DNA from: Planctomycetota bacterium
GTDB taxonomy: Bacteria > Planctomycetota > Phycisphaerae > Phycisphaerales > SM1A02
Direction of reading: 5' to 3'
Length of the DNA stretch: 32,636 bases
Assembly: GCA_016873255.1 (NCBI GenBank)
Contig: VGXR01000030.1
Location: 1 to 32,636, forward strand
Under the pieces are notes generated by a model. The model saw only the letters and a program-made list of their open reading frames with translations, had not been told where the DNA came from and searched no databases. The translations under genes were made by a program, and so were the position numbers. Shown piece by piece: positions 1-6,951 of this stretch (its first letter is position 1; the number at the start of each line of letters is the position of its first letter).

Positions 1-683
1 TCGATCTCGAGGACGATGATCTGGCCGGGGCCCCACTTGTCGGCCTCGAGCGCGAGCTTCTCGATCTCGGCGGCGCGGGCCGTCTGGCCCACGCCGCCCT
101 TCCACGGGAGGCGGAACACGCCCTTCTTCGGCGCGATGCGGTAGCCCTGCTCATCGAGCTGGAAGCCCTGCGCGTCGACCTTGCCGGAAGGCTTGCCGGT
201 GGCGCCGCCGGCGGCGGTCGCGGACTTCGCGGGCGATGCACTGCCCGTCGGAGCGGCCGTCGGAGCGGCCGCCGGGGCGCCGCCCGAGGCCGGGGCGCCG
301 CCCGAGGCCGGGGCGCCGCCCGAGGCCGGGGCGCCGCCCGAGGCCGGGGCGCCGCCCGAGGCAGGGGCGCCGCCGACCGTCTTCATCGCCAGGATCGAGT
401 TGAGGAGGATCGGGCGCACGGTCTTCTTGCCGTCGGCCTCCATCTCGACCGTGAGCACGCCCTTCTCCGTGTCGATCTTCTGCACGGTGGCGGCGATCAC
501 CTTGCTCGCGAGCATGTCCTTGACCGTGATCTCCACGCGGTCGCCGACGGCGCCCCACCACGTGCCCTTCTGCAGCTTCACCTGCTGCTGCGAGGCGGCG
601 TTCTGCGGGGCCCACGCCTTCGCGAAGGCGGGGGCGGAACCGGCGAGCGATGCAACGACTGCGAGCGAGGCGAGGAGGCGCAT
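1..683 (-). CDS. Exported protein with start of a ClpP/NfeD-like domain, partial
   Basis: The first 227 residues are visible; the gene runs off the left edge. An N-terminal signal peptide (MRLLASLAVV..., cleavage likely near APAFA) is followed by an unrecognised domain of about 65 residues rich in short beta-like segments. Then comes a low-complexity linker built on GGAPAS repeats (about residues 103-135). From about residue 190 the sequence turns into an alternating beta/alpha pattern ending in GQIIVLEI. This resembles the first strand-helix-strand of the ClpP-like serine protease domain of NfeD/SppA proteins, where a similar VLEIDTPGG segment is typical. The catalytic part lies outside the window. 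The gene begins 59 bp after the stop of the preceding gene on the same strand, which looks distantly similar, so the two are probably cotranscribed. The protease-like assignment is inference from a short stretch. Confidence 0.65.
   Translation of the reverse strand, partial: MRLLASLAVVASLAGSAPAFAKAWAPQNAASQQQVKLQKGTWWGAVGDRVEITVKDMLASKVIAATVQKIDTEKGVLTVEMEADGKKTVRPILLNSILAMKTVGGAPASGGAPASGGAPASGGAPASGGAPASGGAPAAAPTAAPTGSASPAKSATAAGGATGKPSGKVDAQGFQLDEQGYRIAPKKGVFRLPWKGGVGQTARAAEIEKLALEADKWGPGQIIVLEI
271..375. repeat. 18-bp tandem repeat inside the exported protein gene
   Basis: Five near-identical head-to-tail copies of gccggggcgccgcccgag are followed by a partial sixth copy carrying one substitution. 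The unit is a multiple of three and encodes GGAPAS on the minus strand. A second small direct repeat (two copies of gtcggagcggcc, 247-270) adjoins it and encodes an APT-containing segment. The array lies in the linker between the N-terminal domain and the putative protease-like domain, where length changes would keep the frame. Confidence 0.95.
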
Positions 684-742
684 GGTGAGGTTCGGTGAAT
701 CGGTGGTTCGGGACCGGGGAATCCGGAGCAACTCGCGACGCG

Positions 743-2059
743 TCAGCGGCCGGGGCCCATGGGGCCGGCCGGGCCGCGCCCGCCGCCACCGCCGCCGGAG
801 CGGCCGCCCGAGCCCTGCTTCTGCTTCTGGAAGGAGCGGATCTGCTCCTGGATCTCCTCGATGAGGAGCTTCAGCTGGTCCTCGGTGAGGCCGCGGGTCC
901 ACTCCCACATCTTGGCGAACTGCGGGGACTGCTTGAACGCCTGCTGCATCTTCTCGAGGATCTGCTTGCGCTTGCCGAGCTCCTGCGGGGTCTCCCAGGG
1001 CTCCTGGAACTCCTCCATCCACTTCTTGGACTCGCGGTATCGGCGGCGCCACGCGGCATTGCTGTCGCGGAAGATCTTCTCGCCGGAATCAACGGTCGTG
1101 TACTCGGGGTAGCCGAGCAGCGACATCAGGTCGGACATGTCCTCCGCGACGCCGTCGGCGAGGCCGGTGTCCTCCGCCAGCTTGGAGCTGAAGCGCGCGG
1201 CGGCCTCGTCGGTCGTGTCGATCACGTACCACGACCCGGCCGTGTCGGCGCGCCACTTGGTGTTGCGCCCGTCGATGTCGGCGCTGAGCTTGCGGTCGGG
1301 GCGCACCAGCGCATCGCAGAGCTCCTGCGGACGGCCGCCGAGGCCGAGGATGCCCTTGGCGATGCCGGTCCAGGCGCTGAACATCTTGGCCTTGATGTCG
1401 GCATCGTTGCCGCCGCCGAGTTCGGCCACCACGTCGAGGCCGGAGATGCGCGCGGTGGGGGCCATGAACATGTACGGCCATGCCAGCGCGTACACGCAGG
1501 AGATGCCGCGCGAGTCCTGGACGTACATCACGGTCGGGTAGTCGTCGAGCTCGCCGTGGAGCTTGTCGGCCAGGTCGCGGTAGTCGGTGATGCCGCTGGC
1601 GAGGCGCCGGGGATCGATCTTGTCCTCCTTCTGCGCCTCGTTGACGGCCTCCATGTACTTCTCGCTGCCGCGGCCGTCGGATGACGACAGTCGGAACACC
1701 ACCAGGTCGGGCTTCTGCTCCTTGAGGTCCCTGAGGACGCGCTCGTAGACCACGGGGTGGATGTCGACGCCCATGTACCCCTCCATGGGGATCACGTAGA
1801 CGCGCGGCGGGTGGTCGAGGAGCGTGTCCGTGGCATACGGGCTCTTGCCTGGCTTGGCCGCGGTGCGGCCGAGCGTGAACGGCGGCGGGGCCTTGGCCGC
1901 GGGAGCCGCGTTGCCGTCAGCCGGTGCTGCGGCGGGCGCGCTGCCGTCGGCGGGTGCCGGCTCGGTGGACGGTGCCTGCTCGGGAGCGGCGGGGGCCGGG
2001 TCCTGCACGAACGGCACGGCGGCAAGCGTCACGGCTGCAACGAGGAGGAGCGGATTCAT
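743..2059 (-). CDS. Exported protein with ClpP/NfeD-like fold
   Basis: 438 residues. A hydrophobic N-terminus (residues 1-18) looks like a signal peptide, followed by a Pro/Ala-rich linker to about residue 60. The region from about 86 to 230 has the pattern of the periplasmic serine protease domain of NfeD/SppA: RVYVIPMEG, then a helix, then DLVVFRLSSSDG at 118-129. A later strand-helix, TVMYVQDSRGISCVYALAW, is followed by MAPTARISG. In NfeD proteins the nucleophile sits in an xSAGxxIA segment followed by MAPxxxIG; Ser187 here would be the counterpart, but the flanking Ala/Gly are not kept, so activity is doubtful. The C-terminus is helical and charged (about 340-415), ending in a Gly-rich tail. 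It precedes the partial exported gene with a 59-bp gap. A TAGACT box lies 12 nt before the start. The family assignment is by eye and tentative. Confidence 0.6.
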   Translation of the reverse strand: MNPLLLVAAVTLAAVPFVQDPAPAAPEQAPSTEPAPADGSAPAAAPADGNAAPAAKAPPPFTLGRTAAKPGKSPYATDTLLDHPPRVYVIPMEGYMGVDIHPVVYERVLRDLKEQKPDLVVFRLSSSDGRGSEKYMEAVNEAQKEDKIDPRRLASGITDYRDLADKLHGELDDYPTVMYVQDSRGISCVYALAWPYMFMAPTARISGLDVVAELGGGNDADIKAKMFSAWTGIAKGILGLGGRPQELCDALVRPDRKLSADIDGRNTKWRADTAGSWYVIDTTDEAAARFSSKLAEDTGLADGVAEDMSDLMSLLGYPEYTTVDSGEKIFRDSNAAWRRRYRESKKWMEEFQEPWETPQELGKRKQILEKMQQAFKQSPQFAKMWEWTRGLTEDQLKLLIEEIQEQIRSFQKQKQGSGGRSGGGGGGRGPAGPMGPGR

Positions 2060-2071
2060 GGTGGTTGCGCA

Positions 2072-2077
2072 AGTCTA
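2072..2077 (-). promoter_or_regulatory. Candidate -10 box (TAGACT)
   Basis: Read on the minus strand the box is TAGACT, ending 12 nt before the ATG of the NfeD-like gene. The same hexamer occurs before two other genes in the window. No convincing -35 box is seen. Confidence 0.45.
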
Positions 2078-2094
2078 CCTGCCCCGGCGGCAGG
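2078..2094 (-). terminator. Short hairpin after the cca operon
   Basis: CCTGCC and GGCAGG form a perfect 6-bp stem around a 5-nt loop, about 40 nt past the cca stop codon. No T-tract follows, so it is only a weak candidate for an operon end. It also overlaps the spacer upstream of the next promoter-like box. Confidence 0.3.
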
Positions 2095-2134
2095 ACCACC
2101 TCCGATACGGCCCCCGCATGCGCGCGGTTCTGGG

Positions 2135-3388
2135 TCACGCGCCCAGGCCGGCCACCCACGACCGGACGGCCGCAAGGGCGTCGGCGCGGGAGCCCACCCC
2201 CCCGTTGAGCTGCAGGTCGTAGGCGCGGTCGAGGAGGGGCTTGAACGCGGGCCCGGGGCGCATCCCGAGGGCCACCAGGTCGTCGCCGGTGACCCAGGGC
2301 GGGGGTGCGATCCCCTCAGCCTCGAGCGCAGGCAGCTGCGCGCGGATGCCGGCTGCCACCGGGTCGCCGGCGGCGGACAGCAGCCCGAGGGCACCGTGGA
2401 ACCCTGGCGACGCCGCCATCCGCTTGCGGGCGGCCGTGTCGCCGGCGGTCCACCCCTGCCGCAGGCGCGGGACCGACCCGAGGATCGCCGCAAGCAGGGC
2501 GCACTCGTCGTTCGAGAGCACCAGCGCATCGCGCCAGGCCCGCTGGCGCACGGAAGACACGTCGCCCGGGCCGGCCGGACCGGGGCGACCCAGCATCCAC
2601 GCCGCCAGCCCCTGCTCCAGCCCGGCGCCCGGCTGCAACGCCGCCAGCAGCGAGCGATCGGTGGCGGCATCCGGCTCGCGGAGCACGCTGCGGCCGAGGC
2701 CCATCGACTCGACCAGCTCGACGGCGCGGGCGCGCGAGGGATGGGCGAGCATGCGCCGGACCTCGTTGCCGATCCGCTCGCGGCTGACGGCGCCGAGGTC
2801 GTCGGCATAGCGGCGCACGGCCGACTCGGTGGCGGGATCGACGCGCAGGTCGAAGCGCGCGGCGAAGCGCGCGGTGCGCAGCGTGCGCAGGCGGTCCTCG
2901 CGCATGCGCGCGTCCGGGTCGCCGATGGCGCGGAGCACGCCGGCCGCGAGGTCGGCGCGGCCGCCGACGTGATCGATCACCTCTCCGGTCTCGGGGTCCT
3001 CGAAGAGGCCGTTGATGGTGAAGTCGCGCCGCAGCGCGTCCTCGCGGTCGTCGGTGAAGCGGACGCCGTCGGGGCGCCGCCCGTCGGCGTAGGAGCCGTC
3101 GGCGCGGAAGGTGGCCACCTCCACCGAGCGCCCGCCGTGGCGGACGAGCATGACGCCGAAGGACTCGCCCACGCCGATCGCGCGCGGGAAGACGCGCCGG
3201 ACGTCGTCAGGCGACGCGTCGGTCGCGACGTCGTAGTCCGCGGCATCGTGGCCGAGGAGGGCGTCGCGGACGCAGCCGCCGGCGAAGAGCGCGCGGAACC
3301 CGGCCTCTCGCAGCCGACGCGCCACCCACGCCGCGGCCTCGCGCGGCGGCACGGGCGGCACGGATCCGTGGCCCTGCGCGTGGGTCAC
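2135..3388 (-). CDS. cca: CCA-adding tRNA nucleotidyltransferase
   Basis: 417 residues, a normal length for a class II CCA-adding enzyme or poly(A) polymerase-like protein. It adds or repairs the 3' CCA end of tRNAs. Visible motifs are GGCVRDALLG (37-46) for nucleotide binding and DYDVAT with the metal-binding Asp51 and Asp53. Further on are RRDFTINGL and EDRLRTLRTARFAARF of the neck region. The C-terminal half is helical and ends with a KPLLDRAYDLQLNGGV segment typical of the tail of the family. The start is a GTG that overlaps the stop of the upstream acyltransferase gene by 4 nt (GTGA), pointing to translational coupling. The tRNA-Ala gene in this window does not encode CCA, which fits a need for this enzyme. 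It could be an A-adding-only or CC-adding-only variant; sequence alone does not exclude that. Confidence 0.93.
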   Translation of the reverse strand: MTHAQGHGSVPPVPPREAAAWVARRLREAGFRALFAGGCVRDALLGHDAADYDVATDASPDDVRRVFPRAIGVGESFGVMLVRHGGRSVEVATFRADGSYADGRRPDGVRFTDDREDALRRDFTINGLFEDPETGEVIDHVGGRADLAAGVLRAIGDPDARMREDRLRTLRTARFAARFDLRVDPATESAVRRYADDLGAVSRERIGNEVRRMLAHPSRARAVELVESMGLGRSVLREPDAATDRSLLAALQPGAGLEQGLAAWMLGRPGPAGPGDVSSVRQRAWRDALVLSNDECALLAAILGSVPRLRQGWTAGDTAARKRMAASPGFHGALGLLSAAGDPVAAGIRAQLPALEAEGIAPPPWVTGDDLVALGMRPGPAFKPLLDRAYDLQLNGGVGSRADALAAVRSWVAGLGA

Positions 3389-4134
3389 GGCGCGTCCTCC
3401 CAGTACGCGCGGTCGGCGGGGCCCGCGGGCGGGAACGCGCCGCGCGAGCGCTCGCGCAGCCGCGCGCGGCAGCGCAGGCGAAGTTCCTCGAGCGTGCGGC
3501 GCATGTTGGCGAGCAGCACGTCGGGCCCCTCCGCGGACCACCTGGCGACCGTCTCGGGGGCGATGGGCTCGCCGACCTCGACCTCGAGCAGCCCGCGCAC
3601 GCTCGGCAGCCGGCGAATGCGCGGCCACACGTCGTGCGCTCCCTCGATCGCCATCGGGACGATCGGCGCGCGTGCCTTGCGCGCGAGGAGCGCCACGCCG
3701 GGCTTGAGCGCCTTGGTGCGCCCGTCCTCGCTGCGCGTCCCTTCCGGGAACATGAACACCGTGCGCCCCATCGCAAGCTGCGAGAGCGCGGTGCGCAACG
3801 CGCCGAGGTCGCCCGCGCCGCGCTCGATGGGCACGGCGCCGAAGCTGCGGATCAGCGCGCCGAAGGGCCGGAAGCGGAACAGGCTCTCGCGGGCGATGAT
3901 GGTGTACGGGCGCTCGCGGATCGAGCTGCCGCACACCGGCGGGTCGAGGAAGCTCTGGTGGTTGCTGACCACGAGGATCCCGCCCTGCCTCGGGAGGTTG
4001 GCCAGGCCCGTGACGCGCAGGCGCCAGACGATCCGGAACATCCAGTAGAGGAGCGTGGCGCAGAGCGTGAACCACGCGACGCTCAGCGAACCGCGGCCGG
4101 GAGCGCGCCGCTCGGCGTCCAGGAACGCGCTCAT
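3385..4134 (-). CDS. plsC: 1-acylglycerol-3-phosphate acyltransferase-like protein
   Basis: 249 residues. It belongs to the PlsC/LPLAT family that transfers an acyl group to lysophosphatidic acid in phospholipid synthesis at the inner membrane. A hydrophobic N-terminal segment (about residues 19-37) precedes the catalytic NHQSFLD block, with His59 and Asp64 forming the HX4D motif. The second block, FPEGTRS (129-135), binds the glycerol phosphate. A third block, APIVPMAIEGA, follows. The chosen ATG overlaps the cmk stop by 4 nt (ATGA), and the gene in turn overlaps cca by 4 nt. The cmk-plsC order is common in bacteria, sometimes with the ribosomal protein S1 gene next to it; that gene is not present here. 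The exact acceptor lipid cannot be told from sequence. Confidence 0.88.
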   Translation of the reverse strand: MSAFLDAERRAPGRGSLSVAWFTLCATLLYWMFRIVWRLRVTGLANLPRQGGILVVSNHQSFLDPPVCGSSIRERPYTIIARESLFRFRPFGALIRSFGAVPIERGAGDLGALRTALSQLAMGRTVFMFPEGTRSEDGRTKALKPGVALLARKARAPIVPMAIEGAHDVWPRIRRLPSVRGLLEVEVGEPIAPETVARWSAEGPDVLLANMRRTLEELRLRCRARLRERSRGAFPPAGPADRAYWEDAP

Positions 4135-4853
4135 GCCGGCTGCGCCGCCCGCGGGGGCGCAAGGCGCTCGGCGGGCACCGAGGCGCGCACGATGCGCTCG
4201 AGCTCGCCCACGACCTGGTCGAGGGAGAGCCCGCTGGTGTCGACGCGGACCGCGCCCTGCGGGCACACGAGCGGGCCGTCGGTGCGCGTCTCGTCGAGGT
4301 GGTCGCGCTGCTGGATGGCGCGGAGCACCGCCTCGTAGTCGGCGGGCCGCCCCTGCGAGCGCATCTGCTCGACGCGGCGGCGCGCGCGAACCTCGGGGTG
4401 CGCATCGAGGTACAGGCGGACCTGCGCGTCGGGGAAGACCACGGAGCCCTGGTCGCGGCCCTCGGTCACGAGCCGCGGATGCGCTCGGCCGATCACGCGC
4501 TGCGCCTCCACAAGCGCGGCGCGCAGCGCCGCCTGCCGCGCCACCACGCTCACCACCACGTTCACGTCGGCGTCGCGGATGCGCTCGGTGAGGTCGCGGC
4601 CGCCGAGGAGCATGCGCGGCGGGCGGCTCGACCAGTCGAAGGCAAGGCCTTCCTCGGCGATGCGCGCGGCAAGCGCGGCGCCGTCGTCGGCCGCCACGCC
4701 CTCGTCGATGGCCACCACCGCGGCGGCGCGGTACATCGCTCCCGTGTCAAGCACCTCGAGCCCGAGCCGCTGCGCGAGGTTCCAAGCGACCGAGCTCTTG
4801 CCCGTCCCCGCAGGCCCGTCCATCGTCACGATGACGCCGGGCCGGGCGCTCAT
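4131..4853 (-). CDS. cmk: Cytidylate kinase
   Basis: 240 residues, slightly above the usual 220-230. It phosphorylates CMP and dCMP to the diphosphates in the cytoplasm. The P-loop GPAGTGKSS lies at 13-21, LDTGAMYRA at 35-43 matches the CMP-binding region, and EGRDQGSVVFPDA is a variant of the family motif GRDIGTxVFPxA. Arg-rich lid segments (HPEVRARRRVEQM) follow. The C-terminal 15 residues after LERIVRASV are a non-conserved Pro/Ala-rich tail. The start was chosen because ATG overlaps the upstream stop by 4 nt (ATGA) and the P-loop then falls at the usual distance from the N-terminus. Confidence 0.95.
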   Translation of the reverse strand: MSARPGVIVTMDGPAGTGKSSVAWNLAQRLGLEVLDTGAMYRAAAVVAIDEGVAADDGAALAARIAEEGLAFDWSSRPPRMLLGGRDLTERIRDADVNVVVSVVARQAALRAALVEAQRVIGRAHPRLVTEGRDQGSVVFPDAQVRLYLDAHPEVRARRRVEQMRSQGRPADYEAVLRAIQQRDHLDETRTDGPLVCPQGAVRVDTSGLSLDQVVGELERIVRASVPAERLAPPRAAQPA

Positions 4854-5650
4854 TCGTCGCCCTCGTCGCCTGCCTCTGCGTCCTCGCCGGGGTCGATCGC
4901 CTTCGCGAAGAGGTCGCGGGCGCGCTCGATGTTGCCGACGGGGTCGGTCTTGCCCGCGTAGTCGATGCAGAGGGTGTTCTGGTAGCCGACGTTGCGGATG
5001 GCGTCGAGGCAGCCGGCGAGGTCCCATGACTGGTGCTTGCCGGCCTTGCTGAATCCCTTGACGCTCGCCTCCACGGCCTGCGCGTAGGGCGCGAGCCGCC
5101 GCAGCGTGTCGGCGGCGTCGCCCGAGGCCGCGGCGTGCGCGAAGGTCGGCATGCTGCCGATGCGGAAGCCGCCGATCTTCTTGATCATGTCAGCGAGTCG
5201 CTGCGGATCGCCGGCGCCCTGCCCGGGGCGCACGAGGAGGTGCGTGTCGAACTTGTCGAGCGCGGCGAGCGAGCGCTTGACGTTCGCGGCGTAGGCATCG
5301 AACTGCGCCTCGGGAAGCAGGGCGAGCTCGACGGCGACCGCGGGCGCGCCGAGCTTGCTTGCGCAGAGGCCGAGCTTGGCGACCCGCTCGATGGAGGCGG
5401 GGCCCGAGTCGGGGCCGAAGTCGAGCGCGGTCTCGTCGACGAGCACGAGGATCGGGCAGCGCGCGCGGTCGGCGCGGTCGCGCAGCGCCTCGAGGTCGCG
5501 CGGCACCATGCCCTTGAGGAGCGGGGTGTGGACGTTCAGGCCCTTGAGCCCGAGCTCCTCGGCCACGAAGTCGGGCACGTCCATCGGGCCCAGCGGCGCC
5601 TTCGCGCGCTTGGCATGCTGGAGCGACCGGGTGGAGAGCGTGAGGAGCAT
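4850..5650 (-). CDS. TIM-barrel sugar isomerase/epimerase-like protein
   Basis: 266 residues with the alternating strand-helix layout of the xylose isomerase-like TIM barrel (AP endonuclease family 2). Segments such as PILVLVDETALDFGPDSG, HLLVRPGQGAG and TLCIDYAGKTD sit where barrel strands end, and a VGYQNTLCIDY strand precedes the last helix. The family usually has Glu/His/Asp metal ligands at strand ends; several positions here are unusual (Asp in CIDY where Glu is common), so I cannot say that the metal site is intact. The substrate is unknown. It is the first gene of a tightly overlapping chain with cmk, plsC and cca, which fits cotranscription but does not reveal its role. The acidic C-terminus (EDAEAGDEGDE) is probably disordered. 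A TAGACT box lies 29 nt upstream of the ATG. Confidence 0.72.
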   Translation of the reverse strand: MLLTLSTRSLQHAKRAKAPLGPMDVPDFVAEELGLKGLNVHTPLLKGMVPRDLEALRDRADRARCPILVLVDETALDFGPDSGPASIERVAKLGLCASKLGAPAVAVELALLPEAQFDAYAANVKRSLAALDKFDTHLLVRPGQGAGDPQRLADMIKKIGGFRIGSMPTFAHAAASGDAADTLRRLAPYAQAVEASVKGFSKAGKHQSWDLAGCLDAIRNVGYQNTLCIDYAGKTDPVGNIERARDLFAKAIDPGEDAEAGDEGDE

Positions 5651-5679
5651 GGAGGCAACGGCGCCGGAAGGCCCGCCGC

Positions 5680-5685
5680 AGTCTA
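5680..5685 (-). promoter_or_regulatory. Candidate -10 box for the isomerase-cmk-plsC-cca operon
   Basis: The box is TAGACT on the minus strand in the 109-bp spacer between divergent operons, 29 nt before the first ATG. It is identical to the boxes before the NfeD-like gene and the cystathionine beta-synthase gene. Confidence 0.45.
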
Positions 5686-5695
5686 GCAGGATGGC

Positions 5696-5701
5696 TATTA
5701 T
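5696..5701 (+). promoter_or_regulatory. Candidate -10 box for gcvH
   Basis: TATTAT, five of six matches to the bacterial consensus, in an otherwise GC-rich spacer. It would give a leader of about 50 nt before the gcvH start, which is preceded by GAAGGAA. The divergent TAGACT box is only 10 bp away, so the two promoters would overlap. Confidence 0.4.
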
Positions 5702-5759
5702 CTTCGACCCAGCCTGCGCGCGGCGCGCGGCCGCACCCCGAACGAACGAAGGAACAGCG

Positions 5760-6143
5760 ATGCCCAGCCCCGCAAACTGCCGCTACAGCGAGTCGCACGA
5801 ATGGTTCCGCCAGGAGCCGGATGGGTCCGTGACCATGGGGATCACCCAGCACGCGGCCGATGCGCTGACGGACATCACCTTCGTCGAGATGAAGCCGGCC
5901 GGCACCGCGGTGACCGCGGGCGGCACCGTCGGCGAGGTGGAGAGCGTCAAGACGAGCAGCGAGATCTACGTTCCCTGCGCCGCGACCGTGTCGGCCGTGA
6001 ACGATGCCGCCCACACGGACCCGTCGCTCCTCAACAGCGATCCCTTCGGCAAGGGCTGGCTGGTGCGCCTGGCGTCCTGCGACCTCTCCAAGGCGCAGGG
6101 CCTGATGGACGCGGCCACCTACGACCAGAAGAACGGGCACTGA
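5760..6143 (+). CDS. gcvH: Glycine cleavage system H protein
   Basis: 127 residues, the standard length. This lipoyl carrier shuttles the aminomethyl group between the P, T and L proteins of the glycine cleavage system. The lipoylation site is Lys64 within EVESVKTSSEIYVP, a close match to the family motif ESVKAxSExxxP. SHEWF near the N-terminus and the late FGKGWLVRL are also conserved. The start ATG has GAAGGAA 5 nt upstream. The P and T protein genes are not in this window; instead the ABC ATPase gene follows after a single base, so this gcvH is probably cotranscribed with a transporter. Confidence 0.96.
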   Translation: MPSPANCRYSESHEWFRQEPDGSVTMGITQHAADALTDITFVEMKPAGTAVTAGGTVGEVESVKTSSEIYVPCAATVSAVNDAAHTDPSLLNSDPFGKGWLVRLASCDLSKAQGLMDAATYDQKNGH

Positions 6144-6144
6144 G

Positions 6145-6951
6145 ATGCCCGCCATGCCCGGCGACGGCGCGAGCCAGTCGGATGCCCTGGCGGCCGCGCC
6201 CGCCGGGACCGCGTTCGTGCGGGCGCGCGGCGTCCGCAAGGCGTACCGCACCGGCGAGCGCGAGGTGGCGGCGCTGCGGGGCGCCGACCTCGAGATCGCG
6301 GAGCCGGGCTTCTACGGCATCATGGGCGCGTCCGGAAGCGGCAAGAGCACCCTGCTCTACCTGCTTGCGGGCCTCGACCGCGCCGACGCGGGCGAGATCG
6401 AGGTGGGCGGCGCCCGCATCGACCGGATGAGCGAGGACGAGCTGACGCTGCACCGCCGGCGGAGGATCGGCGTGGTGTTCCAGCAGTACAACCTGCTCCC
6501 GACGCTGACGGCGCTCGAGAACGTGATGCTGCCGGGCATCCTCGACGGCATGGCGCGCGGACCGCTGGAGGCGCGGGCGCGGGAGCTCCTCGGCACGCTC
6601 GGGCTCGCGGAGCGGGCCACGCACCGGCCCGAGGCGATGTCGGGCGGCGAGCAGCAGCGCGTGGCGATCGCGCGGGCGCTCCTCTTCGGGCCGCCGGTGC
6701 TGTTCGCCGACGAGCCGACGGGCGCGCTCGACAGCGCCAACAGCGAGCGCATGTGGCGCATGCTCGACGAGCTGGCGCGCGAGCGGCGGATGGTGGTGCT
6801 GATGGTGACGCACGAGCCGGCCGCGGCCGCGCACTGCCGGCACGTGTTCGTGATCCGCGACGGCGTCGTCGCGGGCGGCTTCGAGACGAAGGGCATGCAT
6901 GCGAGCGACCTGGTGGTTCGCGCGTCGGGGCTTGGCGGCCCGGCGCGGTAG
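6145..6951 (+). CDS. ABC transporter ATPase, LolD/MacB type
   Basis: 268 residues. All hallmarks of an active ABC ATPase are present. The Walker A motif is GASGSGKST (61-69) and the Q-loop is FQQYNLLPTLTALENVMLP. The signature is MSGGEQQRVAIARAL, Walker B plus D-loop is VLFADEPTGALD, and the H-loop is VTHEP. The Q-loop and ENVMLP pattern are typical of the LolD/MacB/FtsE group that drives FtsX-fold permeases by mechanotransmission. The N-terminal 20 residues before FVRARGVRKAY are extra and variable. It starts one base after the gcvH stop and its 3' end overlaps the permease gene by 53 bp. The substrate cannot be told; lipoprotein release, peptide or lipid handling are typical of the group. 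Confidence 0.93.
   Translation: MPAMPGDGASQSDALAAAPAGTAFVRARGVRKAYRTGEREVAALRGADLEIAEPGFYGIMGASGSGKSTLLYLLAGLDRADAGEIEVGGARIDRMSEDELTLHRRRRIGVVFQQYNLLPTLTALENVMLPGILDGMARGPLEARARELLGTLGLAERATHRPEAMSGGEQQRVAIARALLFGPPVLFADEPTGALDSANSERMWRMLDELARERRMVVLMVTHEPAAAAHCRHVFVIRDGVVAGGFETKGMHASDLVVRASGLGGPAR

Noticed and set aside
271-375. CRISPR-like array.
   Set aside because: Repeats are head-to-tail with no unique spacers and keep the reading frame of a protein linker.
2135-4405. Apparent fusion protein upstream of the CCA enzyme.
   Set aside because: The upstream part is an out-of-frame reading of the plsC gene; the GTG at 3388 with its 4-nt overlap is the natural start.
5651-5759. Glycine riboswitch before gcvH.
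   Set aside because: The spacer is 109 bp with two promoter-like boxes, leaving only about 50 nt of leader, too short for the aptamer, and no conserved core was seen.
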